From NCBI GenBank assembly GCA_018389105.1, contig JACATO010000306.1, forward strand, positions 2,586,001-2,650,000: DNA of 64,000 nt, written 5' to 3'. Position numbers and translations under genes: made by a program. The notes beneath the pieces were generated by a model. That model had not been told where the DNA came from. It searched no databases and saw only the letters and a program-made list of their open reading frames with translations. Positions 13,601-24,530 of this stretch are shown piece after piece. This stretch comes from Nautilus pompilius (lineage: Eukaryota > Mollusca > Cephalopoda > Nautilida > Nautilidae). Positions within the stretch are counted from its first letter, which is position 1. Each line of letters begins with the position of its first letter.

Positions 13601-16600
13601 AAACAGTTTCTAGTGAAAGCCAGTGATGCACTAAGAAAAGTAGATAGCAAAAGTCTGAATAGTCCAGGTGTCAGCCAATTCAAACTAATAGATGAGCAGC
13701 TAATCTTCCAGCGTACAAATCCCAGTCAGAACCAGTTTGGCACACCTTCCTGGCATGATTTCGTCTCACTAGCCAGTCACATAGGTTTCCTCCCACATCT
13801 AAAAAAACCCGAAGAATTCCAGTAGGGTTTTCTGGGTACAATGGCGAAGATTTTACTTGCACTTTGAACACTGGTCAAGAGCCCCCCCCCCCATATCTCA
13901 CACTTTCCCTTTTCTAGCTCAATGCTGGGAGATAGATATCCTTTGACATCAAAAGTCAGGAGAAGGTTCACCAGGTAGAAGATAATGATAAGTATATTTT
14001 CTGAAAGGTCTTCAAACAACCCATGGTGGTATTTTGCTTCTGTGAGATCATTAAACCTGTTTGAAAATATGGAGAATTACAGGTACATAAATTTAGGATG
14101 TGGAATGTAAATCTTATCTCAAAGTCAGTCAGTTTAAGAATGCAATTTTTAAACCAATGAGGCCTCATCATAAGTCCCATGGCTGTGGACAGAATAAGCA
14201 TATCTATCCACTAACCTGTTCGTTTGCCTGATCCGAACTTTTCTCTGGCTCCAGGAAGGACGAGTCTTCCAACAACGTATCATACAGCATAATTCTCTTA
14301 TTGAAGAGTCCAAAAAAGTAGGCATTGCTGTGAGCAGACACTCTAGAACCTAAAAAAAAACAACAAAACATGACAATGTTACTTATTATTCACTTTTATG
14401 TCACTGATCATTGGAAATAAAACTAGATACATGTTGTCTGAAACAGTGGCTTTTCTCATTACCTATGGTAAGTTAGTTTATTACACGGTATTAAAAATCT
14501 CATATTAACTGCTTCAGTAGAGATAGGTCAGGTTTGGGCTCTCATGATATTACTGACATATTAGAGACATGCCCTCCCCAGTGTTCTTATCATATAAAAA
14601 AAGACAAGAAAAACCTCAGAAACATCATCTAAGTTTCATTCATTCATTGGAGAAAAAAAAAAAATGACAGCTTGAATAAACATTCATATTTCTGCTTAAT
14701 GGCTGCTGGTCTAAACCACCCGAAAGCTAGAGGTGGATGTATGAGCAGGCAAGTCTTGTCGGCATGCTAACCTTGGACAACCATAATCTTTTCTAGAGGA
14801 AATTTATGCTTCGATGCCAAATCATTGATCATATTGCGGAGCTCTCCTTCAGGCAGTGGAACTATTTTGTCAATCAAGGCTGCGATGTATGGATAGATGG
14901 ACATTGATATCTGAAATTCAAGAAAAACAAAGACTTATTTTGCCCAAGAACACAATGCAAATATTAAAACAATAGTACATTCAGTGTACATAATCCATCA
15001 CAATAATTCTTTTCTCTAGTTTTCCTGAGGTTGTGGCCTCACTAGGGCTGAAGTCTAAAACTCCACTTCTTGAAATTTTCATGTCAAAAGAGTACAAAAG
15101 AGCAATATTATTTCTAACTATTTTTGTAAATTATTCTACTGCAATTTCATTAATGATTTAAACTTTATGATTCATTGATTATTTACCAATTAACACTCCA
15201 AAACAAACACTTATAATGCTAAGTGTATTGTAAAAATTACTTCTGATATGTCTGCATAAATTACTTCTATTCAAACACTAGTTGTTTGACTTTTTCATAA
15301 TTAAATCAGTAAATCAAATGCATCATGCACTTCTTTCAATAAAGCAAAACCATGGTAATTAAAGTTTGTAGTAACTGAAGCAGCAGTAAATTTGATAGAA
15401 CTTTTGCCACTGTGAGTAAAAAGTAATATGTTGTTTGTCATCTCAGAACTGTGGTCGGTAACAACTATAACTTTTCCATCAGTAAAATAATTTAAATCCA
15501 TACAAAAAACAAAACTTTAAAAAATAAACTGTGCATATATTTCCAGAATCTTTTACACATTAAATTACATAAGTGAATCTATAATTTAGTAGAATCATAT
15601 GCTGGCCAAAAAGGTATTGTTGATTTTTTGAATGCATAGTTAGTGGTGGTAATCAATCCGTTAGTTGTAAATCTGGGGAAAAGACTAGATATACTGCAAG
15701 CTTGGAAAGAAAATGTTCAGGTTATTTGAATGGTAAACCCTGTTTGATTTCCCAGTGTATCCTGAACAATAATAATCAACTCTAAGTATTTCTCCTTGCC
15801 CACTTGATGTGACAAACTCTCTCTCTCTCCATAACATGATTTCTTCTTATTGTAACAGTCTATTGGCATGAATTTCCTCCAGTTCTGGCTTCCATAGCTA
15901 AATGGGCAGGTAGCTATAGGCAGACAGACAAGCCAGAGCATCATAAAAACAAATGTTTCTCCCAATTTACCTCCAACCTTATATTTCCTTTAATTTCTTC
16001 CTTCTATACTCTTCCCTTACTACCAACAATATAGCTGGTAGGAAAAAAGTATATTTAGCACACAAACACAAAACTTACCAATGATACAATGATCATAAAA
16101 ATCCAGGCATACAAAAATGCATTTTTCCCACCAATCTTAATAATGTAGATGAGGGCAGAAAACACAGGAATAATAATCGCCAGCAGAATACCAAACTTTT
16201 TCAGTGTGTCCACAATATAGATTCTCAAAGTCTGTTGGAAAGAAAAACAAAATGAAACAAAACAAAAGTGAAAAGTGTAACTAGAAAACAGTTAAAATCA
16301 CAAGAAAATGGACTAACATTTAAAACTCTAAAGTGCAAGGACAGGCATAATTCAGTTTATAAAATAATTATTAAAGCAGAATTTCATAAAATTACACTTT
16401 ATCTATCTTTATTTCTTAAGCCAACGTAAGGTAAGATAAGATGAAGGTACAATGGCAGGCCAGACTCTTGGGCTCCTGCTAGGAGTTGAATAAGGTGGGT
16501 AAAATGTCTACAGACAATAGTAAGAAATAAATCAATTGCATAAATTTGATTTTGTTTTCAACAGCATCTTCATACATAGTATTTTATTAAATATAAAACA

Positions 16601-19600
16601 TCTAAACACATCTTTTTCATATAATTTGATTTTTAAAGTCTTGTAATACATCAAATTTTCAATTTACATTCATTAAAAATCATACTTATTACTTTTCTGT
16701 AAACCATGACACAGGCTGTTCTGTTTGTCAAAACAAGTGAAACGTCATTTCATAGGAAAATGTGTGGAACAATAATTTTTTTCTATTATTTCAGACTGAT
16801 ATTTGAGAAATAGCAAACTATTTATCATGAGACCTTGGAATCTGCAGCAATGAATATAGAAAGTGGAATTTTATTTTCAAAGAGGCAGTTCAGGCACAAT
16901 GTGTTGGTTCAATGTCACGAGTGCGTAAACCAAAAAGGAAAACATCTGAAAGAAGTGAATTTGCAGGAATTGGTAAACAGCCAAAAAAACTTGAGCATTT
17001 AAACCAATCTATTATCATATGAATGAGTTTTTAGAGGGTCTCAAGATAGATGGAAGACACTTTATTAGCCAGATAAATTGCACATTACATCAAATATTTT
17101 TTTTGCTACAAGTGGCATTCAGTATTATTTTGGTGAAAATACCACGACTAATATGGTATTCATTAGTCTGTAATTCTTATGTCTCTTCTTGCCATGTTTA
17201 ATATGAACATGTAAATCATTAAAACCATTAAATGTTGTGCAATATACAATAAACAAAATATAGGGATATTTTGAGAGATCTCTTGTATGACCATTCGTCA
17301 CCTTGGCCATTGTAGATGATGTCCTACGATCACTCAAGTCTGTCAACCAAAGAATGTCAAACTGGGTATAAAGCCTGTAACAAATTTTGACCTAATGAGG
17401 TTACTGAACATTGAGTGTGTGGTGCTTACTTGGTAGGACTTACTGATGAGCAATAATCTATCTATAGCCACAGTTTTGTTCTGTAAACTTTATGTATAGC
17501 CAAATTCTAAGACCACCTACTGACCTGTTTGTTGAAGCCATGTTTTTCCTCAATCACAAAGCTGCTGTACAAACTCCAGGGAGTGTCGTCTATCTGACTG
17601 AGTAGCATACTCAGCACCACAAACACAAGTAACTGGGTGATCTGCCAAGAATATGTTAAAAAACAAAAAAAAAAATTAAATAGATGCCAGGATACTGTGA
17701 TTTTCAAGCATCAGACACCAAACACAATTTCTTAAATGCACCAAATTTTGTGCGAATGGTTTCAAAACCTTTCATTTTAAAAACTAAGATTGTCAGGGGA
17801 GGTAAATAATTAAAAAGCAAACAAAAATAAGACAATTAAAATATTAAATAAGATTACATTCTTGGCAAATAACTAAATAAATGAAAACAATTAAAAATTA
17901 CATTATATTAATAATATACCCATTTAATAAAAATTTTTCTAAAAACAATTTTTTTTTTACCTGTTCTGAATTATAATAAAACCACGTTATAATGTATTAA
18001 TTTTACAATTTCCTTCTCTCCTTATTCCCTTGAAATAAGGAGAGAGAAAAATCAGTGCAGAAATGTATTCTATCATAGTCTCAGAGACTTGTATAAGAAA
18101 GTACCTTAGGCTGGGTTTCAAGTTAGTTAGCCACACCCAGAACTGGAACGGGCAATGACAAACAGGCTACTACACCCCATTTACTTCTTCATTATGCAGT
18201 GCCAATTTGTATCTGGCTTTTGTGAGAGTCAACTGCCCTCAGGAAGGAAAAAAACTGATGGGACAGTGAATGCATGACGTTCAATAAGGACTGGATGACA
18301 AAGTATTTCTTCACAGAAGTATATATACAAAATCCATGCTTAATTTGCCACAGAAGTGTGGCAGTTTTCAAAGAGTACAATGTGAATTACCGCCTGACTT
18401 TAAAAAGCCGATTAAAACCTGCTGGCAGCAATACACGTCCCACTGAGATGTTGGTACAAAAAGTCTTAGAGAGAGAGAAGTAACAACAGGTAAAAAACAT
18501 TCGTACTTTAGGTTTTTATTCCCATGATTGCACCAATAATTGTATATTAATGGGTTTTTTTTTTTACTTAATTGTTAAAATAAAAATAATATGTATGTAA
18601 TCCATCTTTCTATATTAAATATGGCTTTCCTGTTCCAGGAGAGTAACAGCATGCAATTCTATGTGCCCACTTGGCCAACTAGATGGGTTTCGCAGTCCTA
18701 TGTAGGCCGCAGGATAAAATGTTTATCTCTCATAATATGCAGCTACAGGAGCGGCAGCCTTCTGGAAGGCTCAGAGAAAATGTTAAGGAGGTTCACTTAT
18801 ACATAAACAACGACGAAAAAATTCCAAATTTGAATCTAATGTACAGATGACCAAGATTTGAATCAATTTTCAACATATTCAAAAGCATAAATCTAGGAAG
18901 TGTTCTCCACTTACAACAGCTGATAATTTTGATAAGGATACCATAAAAAAATTAAATATATCAGGTAAACAATAGAAAACTTGAAAATTATTCATAAAAA
19001 TCATGATAGCTGATGCATAGCATACCTTACTGCAACAGATTACAAGATTTAGACAGTATTTAGGGTTATTATTACTTGTATTCTCTCTCCTCTTATATAA
19101 AAGATGTTCAAACTTACCTCATATTCCAAAGTGAAGCCAAAATGTTTGATTACTGTACCAGAGAAATCCCACAACAATGGCAGAACACCAAACAGCAGAA
19201 TTAGCTAAAGAGAGGGAAAAAAAATGATTGTTTACAGTTTGTTTGGGAGGTGTCATCATGAGACACACTGATTGATAGTACAGCTGTGGTAGTTTCAAAC
19301 TCTCAGACATGAAAGCTTTGAAAACTGCTATGGACACCTTTTGAAAATTAACATAATTCTAGTGATTGGAGGCATTCTGACCTACTCCAGCAGAACCAGC
19401 AGCTGGAAGACAGGTATTCTTCACTCTACAGTTCTGGTGGAGAGCCATGTTGATGTAAGACCATCATATGCCATGCTTCCAAACATGTCCAGGTGTGGAA
19501 AGCTCTAAATCCCAGAGTGATGGGTTCAGTTTTTCCAGAACTCCACAAACTCGATACCTGCGGTCCAGTCCCAAATCCAAATGTCAGTGTCTGAAAGTCA

Positions 19601-22600
19601 GGCAATCAACATGACCTTTATGTTACTATTGACAAACCCAGCAGATCTCTGATTCTGTAAACAATCGGCATAATTTTAAAAGAATTATTATAACTTTATC
19701 TGAATCCACCAGTTAAATCCTTTAATCCAATGTTTATGAAAATGCAAAATACTTTAAAATCCTGCTTCAATAATCAATTTTATTAAGAGAATATATTATT
19801 TCATAACTGTTAGGCTATAAAGCATCATATGCCGTATATTTTATACATCCTTTCCCAGTGATGACTACATGACTACTGCTGAGGATATGCTACTTAGTGA
19901 GGATAAATAAGTTACTCAGGCATTTCTCTCTACATTATATTCAAAGGAAGTTTCTAAATCTGTTTTCCAGTAAACCTTTCTTGTCACCATCAGCAAGCTG
20001 GCTAATTAAAATTCTGCTCTAGATGTTGCTGTGTTTCAGCTGGTATTGAACCTGTTGGCTACACAACACTTTTCAAAGACACTGCAAATAATAACATCAG
20101 CACTTCGCGAAAGAAAAACAGTCCATTCTAAGGGTTAATACTGATTACAGTAAGAAGTCCGTGATAGTGTAACTTCAGAAACCTTTTGTAATTATAAGGT
20201 AGTGTGAAATAACAGAGCATCTTCTTTAACCACAATGTCCACCACAGTTTGTCTAAAGAAATACAGAACTATGATTAACTGATTTAAAGCTGTTTTTTTA
20301 TCTTCTGAAACTCAAAATAAGGATCCTCTAAAATATATCCCATGGTAGATTCAATGTTTCACATGCTTTAAATATTTTTAAAATCTGACAATTAAAAAAA
20401 AAAATTTTTTTTTTTTTAAATTTCACCCGATTCATCAGCTTTATTGCCTTAAATTCATTCACTTGTAGAAGTCAGTCTGTCAAGTTTCCCTTAGTGACCA
20501 GTCAAGTCAAGTACGATTTACATCTGTATTTGTATTTTCAATATTTTGTTAATTCTCATTTTTCAAAAATGGATATCAGAAAGTTTTTAGCAAAGCAGAA
20601 GTTAGAAAAGCCAGTGGACGAAGCAGAGAGCAAGGCAAGAACCTATGAACAAAGCTGCGCTATTTCAATCCTGATTGAACACCCACTCATCCTGATGATG
20701 GTCCTATGATACCGGATTGCATGTTAGTTTGTCTATAAAACTAACGGACATTCTTAAACACAATCTACTTGTAAAAAATGACCCCATCTCTTGAGAATTA
20801 TGACTTAAAAAAAGATGCAAAAAGAGCGATGGAACTTGCGTCATGTGTGGCTAAATCAATAGTCACCATAGGTTAGTTATTCCCAACAAATAAAGGGATC
20901 AATTTGTAAATACTGTACAATTTTCCCACAGCCAGTTCAACTTGGAACACAGTGCAGGTGGATGCAGCTATAACCTTTTGGCCATCAAGAAAAAAAATTT
21001 AAATGAACATTGTGCACCAACTGGACAGTGGCTTGAAACAGACATTGAACAGAAGTGGAAGGTATTACATCCAACATTGCCATCCATTCTATTTTGTTGT
21101 ACACATGACATTGATTTATGAGGTCAAGGAAGCAAAACTGGAAATATTCAAAGCCTATTTAATTTTTGTATTGAATCAGAAAAAGAGGCGCTATGAAACC
21201 ATTTGGAAATTGCTTCTGCTAATGCTTGCTCTACATTTGTCCATGTAGAAAATGAACTAATCATTCTCTGTGAAGAAACTATCAGGGAAGAAATAGTTTC
21301 TTTGGCAGACAATTCCACTTTCCATTAGATTTTCAATAATTGCCGATGAAAGACCTGACATATCTGGAAAAGAGCAATTGTCACTTGGTGTATGTTTTGC
21401 TGACACAACCACCACAGAAAATATCTTGTCCATTGTGCTGCTCATAAACTTAGTCTGGTTGTGAATAACTTTAATTGTGTACCTGAGATATGCAATACAA
21501 TTAGTACAGTCAAAACTGTCATAAAATTTTCCTGAGAGAGTCCAAAGACATCTTTTCCCAAATGTGTCGCTGCTATCTAAAATATGTTGGACTGCAAAAC
21601 AAAAGTATTAGAATTTTTTCCAACAAGCTTGAATGCATTTTTGATCAGTAAAGCATACTGGACACTACAGCTTCAGGTAAAACATAAGATGCAGAATCTG
21701 CTTCAAGCACAAAGTTGTTTATTCTTTGTCTGACTGTAATTCCTAGCTATTTGGCAATGCTAGAATCTGTAATACAAACTCTTCAAGCTTTTGAACTTGA
21801 TGTCATACTTGTGTATGATCATGTTCAGGAGCTTATAAGTGATTTTGTGAACACCAACAAAAAGCAGAATAACAATTCAACAAACTTCAAGAGGAGTTGA
21901 AGAAGTTGGATAATGAATTATCGTTTCCAAGACAATGCAAAGGCAGACATTTTGCTCTATTGTTAGTGGCTCATTTGTGGAAGAATATTTTCATCAAACA
22001 TTGTTTATACCATATTTGGATTCAATCATTTCCTCCCTAGAGCACCACCAGTTATCTGCAGAAAATAAACACAATTTGTCATTTTTGCCTTCTTCCTGTA
22101 TAAATGGTGCACATTGGACATGAAGAATTCAAAAACCAAACTGTGAAAATAAATGAAGTGTACAAAATTGAAAACTTGGAAGCTGAAGCTATCACTTGGT
22201 TTGAGATGTGGTCCATAAAGGGGGAACAATGTGTTAGCAAATTTTAAAAAGTATGGACTTAGTGAATTGTTAGAGTACACTGAGCTATTTCTATCCATTC
22301 ATCAAGCAATTCAGATTTCTCTAACATTACCAGTAGAAAGCTGCACAGCAGAAAGGTCGTTTAGCACAATGAGAAGATCGAGAACATGGCTGAGGTCAAC
22401 AATGGAAGAAGATCTGTGTGTCTGGACCTTGTATAAGTGTTCACAGAGCAAAAATTACTGCTAACAAGAATGAACTTATTCAGAAAGTAAAAAAAAAAAT
22501 TATTGATCAAACTGAAATACCTTTGATAGAAAAAAAAAAAAAACAAATTAGCATCTCTTAAATATTCTGATGTTAATATTCTTTAATTGCTAGGCACATT

Positions 22601-24459
22601 TCCCACACCTGATATCATTTTGTCATCCTTTGGATGTCCGTGACTATAACCTGTCAATACTTACGGTGGTCTCCACCTGGCTGTAGTATGAATGATAGGC
22701 AGAAAAGGTGATGCGGTCCAAATAATAGGACCTTGCCTTTCTAAAGGATTCTTCATCTATAACTTTGGCAAGGTCACTGGGAACTGTTTCTGTCTGTTTT
22801 GCTAATTTTATCTGCAAGAAAAAGGGGGAAAAAAATAAAGGACAAATACAATCTACTCTAATTATGCCCTCTTGAATATTTTTCTTTTCTCTAATTTTTA
22901 TTAGCAAAATTTCGATCAACCGAATAGATAAATGTCAATATTTCTTTCAAGCTGCTGCATGAAGGAAAAGGGGTTAACACTTTACAATCAGTGATGCGTA
23001 TCTTGGGAAAATAAAAAAATACTGAAGTTCAGTAAGATCTCAGCGGGCTGGGCAGATAGATATCCTGGCCAGGGCGCTCTGTTTTCTCAGCAGGCTGGGA
23101 TGAGGATGCTCAGTGGACCACACACTGCACAGGTGGTTTTTGAAATGTTACACACCCACCCAAAGACATTTAGCACCCCTACAATTGACTATGGGAGAAG
23201 CGACCACCAGTAAGTCAATGGCACTACAGGTATGGAAATCATCATGAGACACATTACTAACCAAGTGTAATTCCCTGTTCTGGAGCCCTGTGAACAGCTC
23301 AGTGGATATTCACAAATGCTTTGATTTTACATGGGGTTACTGCAAGACACCCCCTTTTTTTTTATTTATGAGCTCCTGAAATTCCAGCAAACGGGAACTG
23401 CCCCGAAACCAGGGGCCAGTGGCTAAGACTCGGATGGTGGGAGTACAGGGGTGATCCCTGCCTCGTGAGGCACCTGCACGGCGCGCTGACAGGTGAGAGG
23501 AACCTGTGGAGTAAATGCGTGAGTGAGGGAGGGGTTAGGGGACAGAAGCCCAGTGAGAGAACCCGGCAATTCCTGTAGGGGAGCACCAAAGGTTTCGCGA
23601 AAGTGATGGACGACGGGCAGCTGGGGAGGAATGCTGCTTCTCGAACCCCTCAAACCACCGCGGGGCTGGGGCTGGGGCTGCATTCGTCAGCTGACTCTCG
23701 CCAGCATCGAGCGAGAGGATGGTCGCCACGATGCCAGGGTGGATTCCAGATGGACGAGGGGGCTGATCGCAAGATTTCGAGGAAAGAAGCTACTCTACCT
23801 AGTGGTCGGAGACCAGGTGCTGGAGACAGAACAGTGGACCCCCCCCACCACCTCAGGGGGAGGGGATCAGAGAACAGCTTGATACCAGTATTAACAACAA
23901 CAACACGACGACACAGCGTCGGTCGGTCGGCGGGGACCAGGGGCTCATCGAACCCCCCCCCCCCCGGACCGCTTGTATTCGGCAGGACCTTGTACCACGT
24001 GTACTCTGTGTTGGTTTTATTATTATTAGTTTATTATTATTATTATTATTAGTTTATTATTTAGCCTTTCGTGGCGGAGGCGGGTTCGGCGAGTCGGTCG
24101 GGGGTCGGGGGTCGCAGGTTTTTGGTCCTTCAGCGCTGACGGTGGGAGGTCACTCACCGGCTGCTGACCCCGGCGCCTGCACCCGAGGGTCAGGATGCAA
24201 TCGATCGAGTGCAGACCGAGTACCCACCAGCCGGGAAGGGAAGGGAAGGGAAGGGCAGGGAAGGGCAGCCGAGCAAAGTCTACGAGAGATAATGATGGCG
24301 AGCCTAAGACAGGGATGTTCTCCGCCGCCGCCGGCACCACCACCGCTTACTTACCTGTCTCACCTCCAGGTAGGATTCCCAGAGAAAAATAATCCACTGA
24401 AATATTATGACGACGTACAGGATGTTTGAGCTGAGAAATTCCAGATCAAACGGTAGCAT
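7452..24459 (-). CDS. ZMPSTE24: CAAX prenyl protease 1 homolog (ZMPSTE24/Ste24), 10 exons
   Basis: Multi-pass ER/inner-nuclear-membrane zinc metalloprotease of family M48, which cleaves farnesylated CAAX proteins and prelamin A. Exons from 5' to 3' on the minus strand: 24459-24355, 22811-22665, 19204-19118, 17641-17525, 16231-16079, 14910-14772, 14349-14216, 12833-12717, 11495-11358, 7670-7452. All have GT-AG borders and phases add up to 1356 nt (451 aa; human is 475). Landmarks: LILLFG (from residue 85), [10 protein letters not shown] (about 141-150), YIIKIGG, PLPEGEL, SNAYFFG, the zinc motif HELGH (315-319), the third ligand E393 in FEFEAD, and [12 protein letters not shown] near the C-terminus. 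The start ATG has A at -3. The loop ahead of the zinc motif is shorter than in human. Introns host a hAT relic, a Tc1 fragment and an unidentified coding-like block. Homology is by recognition; exon joins are inferred. Confidence 0.96.
8120..8260. repeat. Degenerate TG/GA-rich low-complexity tract
   Basis: Imperfect runs of GTGTGT, GTGAG and CTGTGTG words within ZMPSTE24 intron 9. Open frames across it are composition artefacts. Confidence 0.5.
9188..9604 (-). pseudogene. Unidentified coding-like segment inside ZMPSTE24 intron 9
   Basis: I do not recognise this protein. An open minus-strand frame runs from about 9566 to a TAG at 9188 with protein-like content, for example [38 protein letters not shown] and [17 protein letters not shown] at the end. 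Another frame just upstream ([14 protein letters not shown], to about 9550) also looks coding, so one frameshift near 9550 could join them. A good splice-acceptor-like sequence (TCTTCTTCCACAG) ends at 9605. An A-run in the minus strand near 9080-9091, about 95 bases past the stop, could be a retrocopy tail. No early ATG exists. It could be a last exon of a nested gene, an alternative ZMPSTE24 end, or a 5'-truncated retrocopy. Confidence 0.4.
9605..9775 (-). mobile_element. tRNA-derived SINE-like element
   Basis: On the minus strand, TGGTTAGCCTGCTGG (about 9700-9714) resembles a pol III A box and GAGTTCAGTTCC (about 9659-9670) resembles a decayed B box; their spacing is roughly tRNA-like. The 3' part ends in a pyrimidine-rich CTCTTCTTCCACAG. 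This fits an old tRNA SINE, but I cannot name the family. Confidence 0.4.
10380..10560 (+). mobile_element. Tc1/mariner transposase C-terminal fragment
   Basis: The plus strand reads [20 protein letters not shown], matching the Tc1 C-terminal 'DWP..SPDLNPIENLW..L' block that carries the last catalytic acid. The position of the usual Glu reads D. The fragment then runs into stops. It is a short relic in ZMPSTE24 intron 9. Confidence 0.6.
12717..12833 (-). CDS. ZMPSTE24: ZMPSTE24 exon 8, zinc-binding HExxH exon
   Basis: This 39-codon exon carries [20 protein letters not shown], the M48 active-site helix. H315 and H319 should bind zinc and E316 should be the general base. Human ZMPSTE24 has the same [18 protein letters not shown] pattern. 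Both splice sites are canonical, with a T-rich tract and ACAG at the acceptor and CAG|GTATCT at the donor. Confidence 0.96.
20560..22470 (+). mobile_element. hAT-superfamily (DUF4371/ZMYM1-like) transposase relic
   Basis: The relic lies in ZMPSTE24 intron 2, antisense to the gene. Plus-strand blocks in order are: [16 protein letters not shown] at about 20569, a typical N-terminus of this family; [20 protein letters not shown] at about 21250; [20 protein letters not shown] at about 21320, matching '[20 protein letters not shown]'; [13 protein letters not shown] at about 21430; and [17 protein letters not shown] at about 22330, the hAT C-terminal dimerisation signature. Several stops and frameshifts make it inactive. 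Terminal repeats were not located. Confidence 0.82.
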
Positions 24460-24530
24460 CTTGAATCCTTAGTCTGGAGAGGGAGGGAGGGAGGGGGGGC
24501 TGGTTTGTTCCTCACTGGTTGTCTCCCTTG
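23380..24530. promoter_or_regulatory. GC/CpG-rich region around ZMPSTE24 exon 1
   Basis: In strongly AT-rich surroundings this stretch is GC-rich with many CG dinucleotides and includes ZMPSTE24 exon 1 (24355-24459). It probably holds the promoter, although most of it lies in intron 1, downstream of the start. It contains a C-run near 23945, an (ATT)n tract at about 24013-24062, a GGGAA repeat at about 24234-24262 and GGGA repeats at about 24479-24498. Open frames crossing it have no family likeness. No TATA box was assigned. Confidence 0.5.

Noticed and set aside
13556..13871. Overlapping open frames of 89 and 63 codons on opposite strands in a ZMPSTE24 intron
   Set aside because: Neither resembles a known family and there are no matching splice partners. 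May be an old repeat.
16800..17460. Possible transposon-derived coding fragments in a ZMPSTE24 intron
   Set aside because: Frames show scattered protein-like pieces but no motif that I can assign to a family.
23603..24052. 149-codon plus-strand open frame
   Set aside because: It lies in the GC-rich ZMPSTE24 intron-1 island, ends in a translated ATT repeat (poly-Tyr), and resembles no family. GC-rich DNA has few stops by chance.
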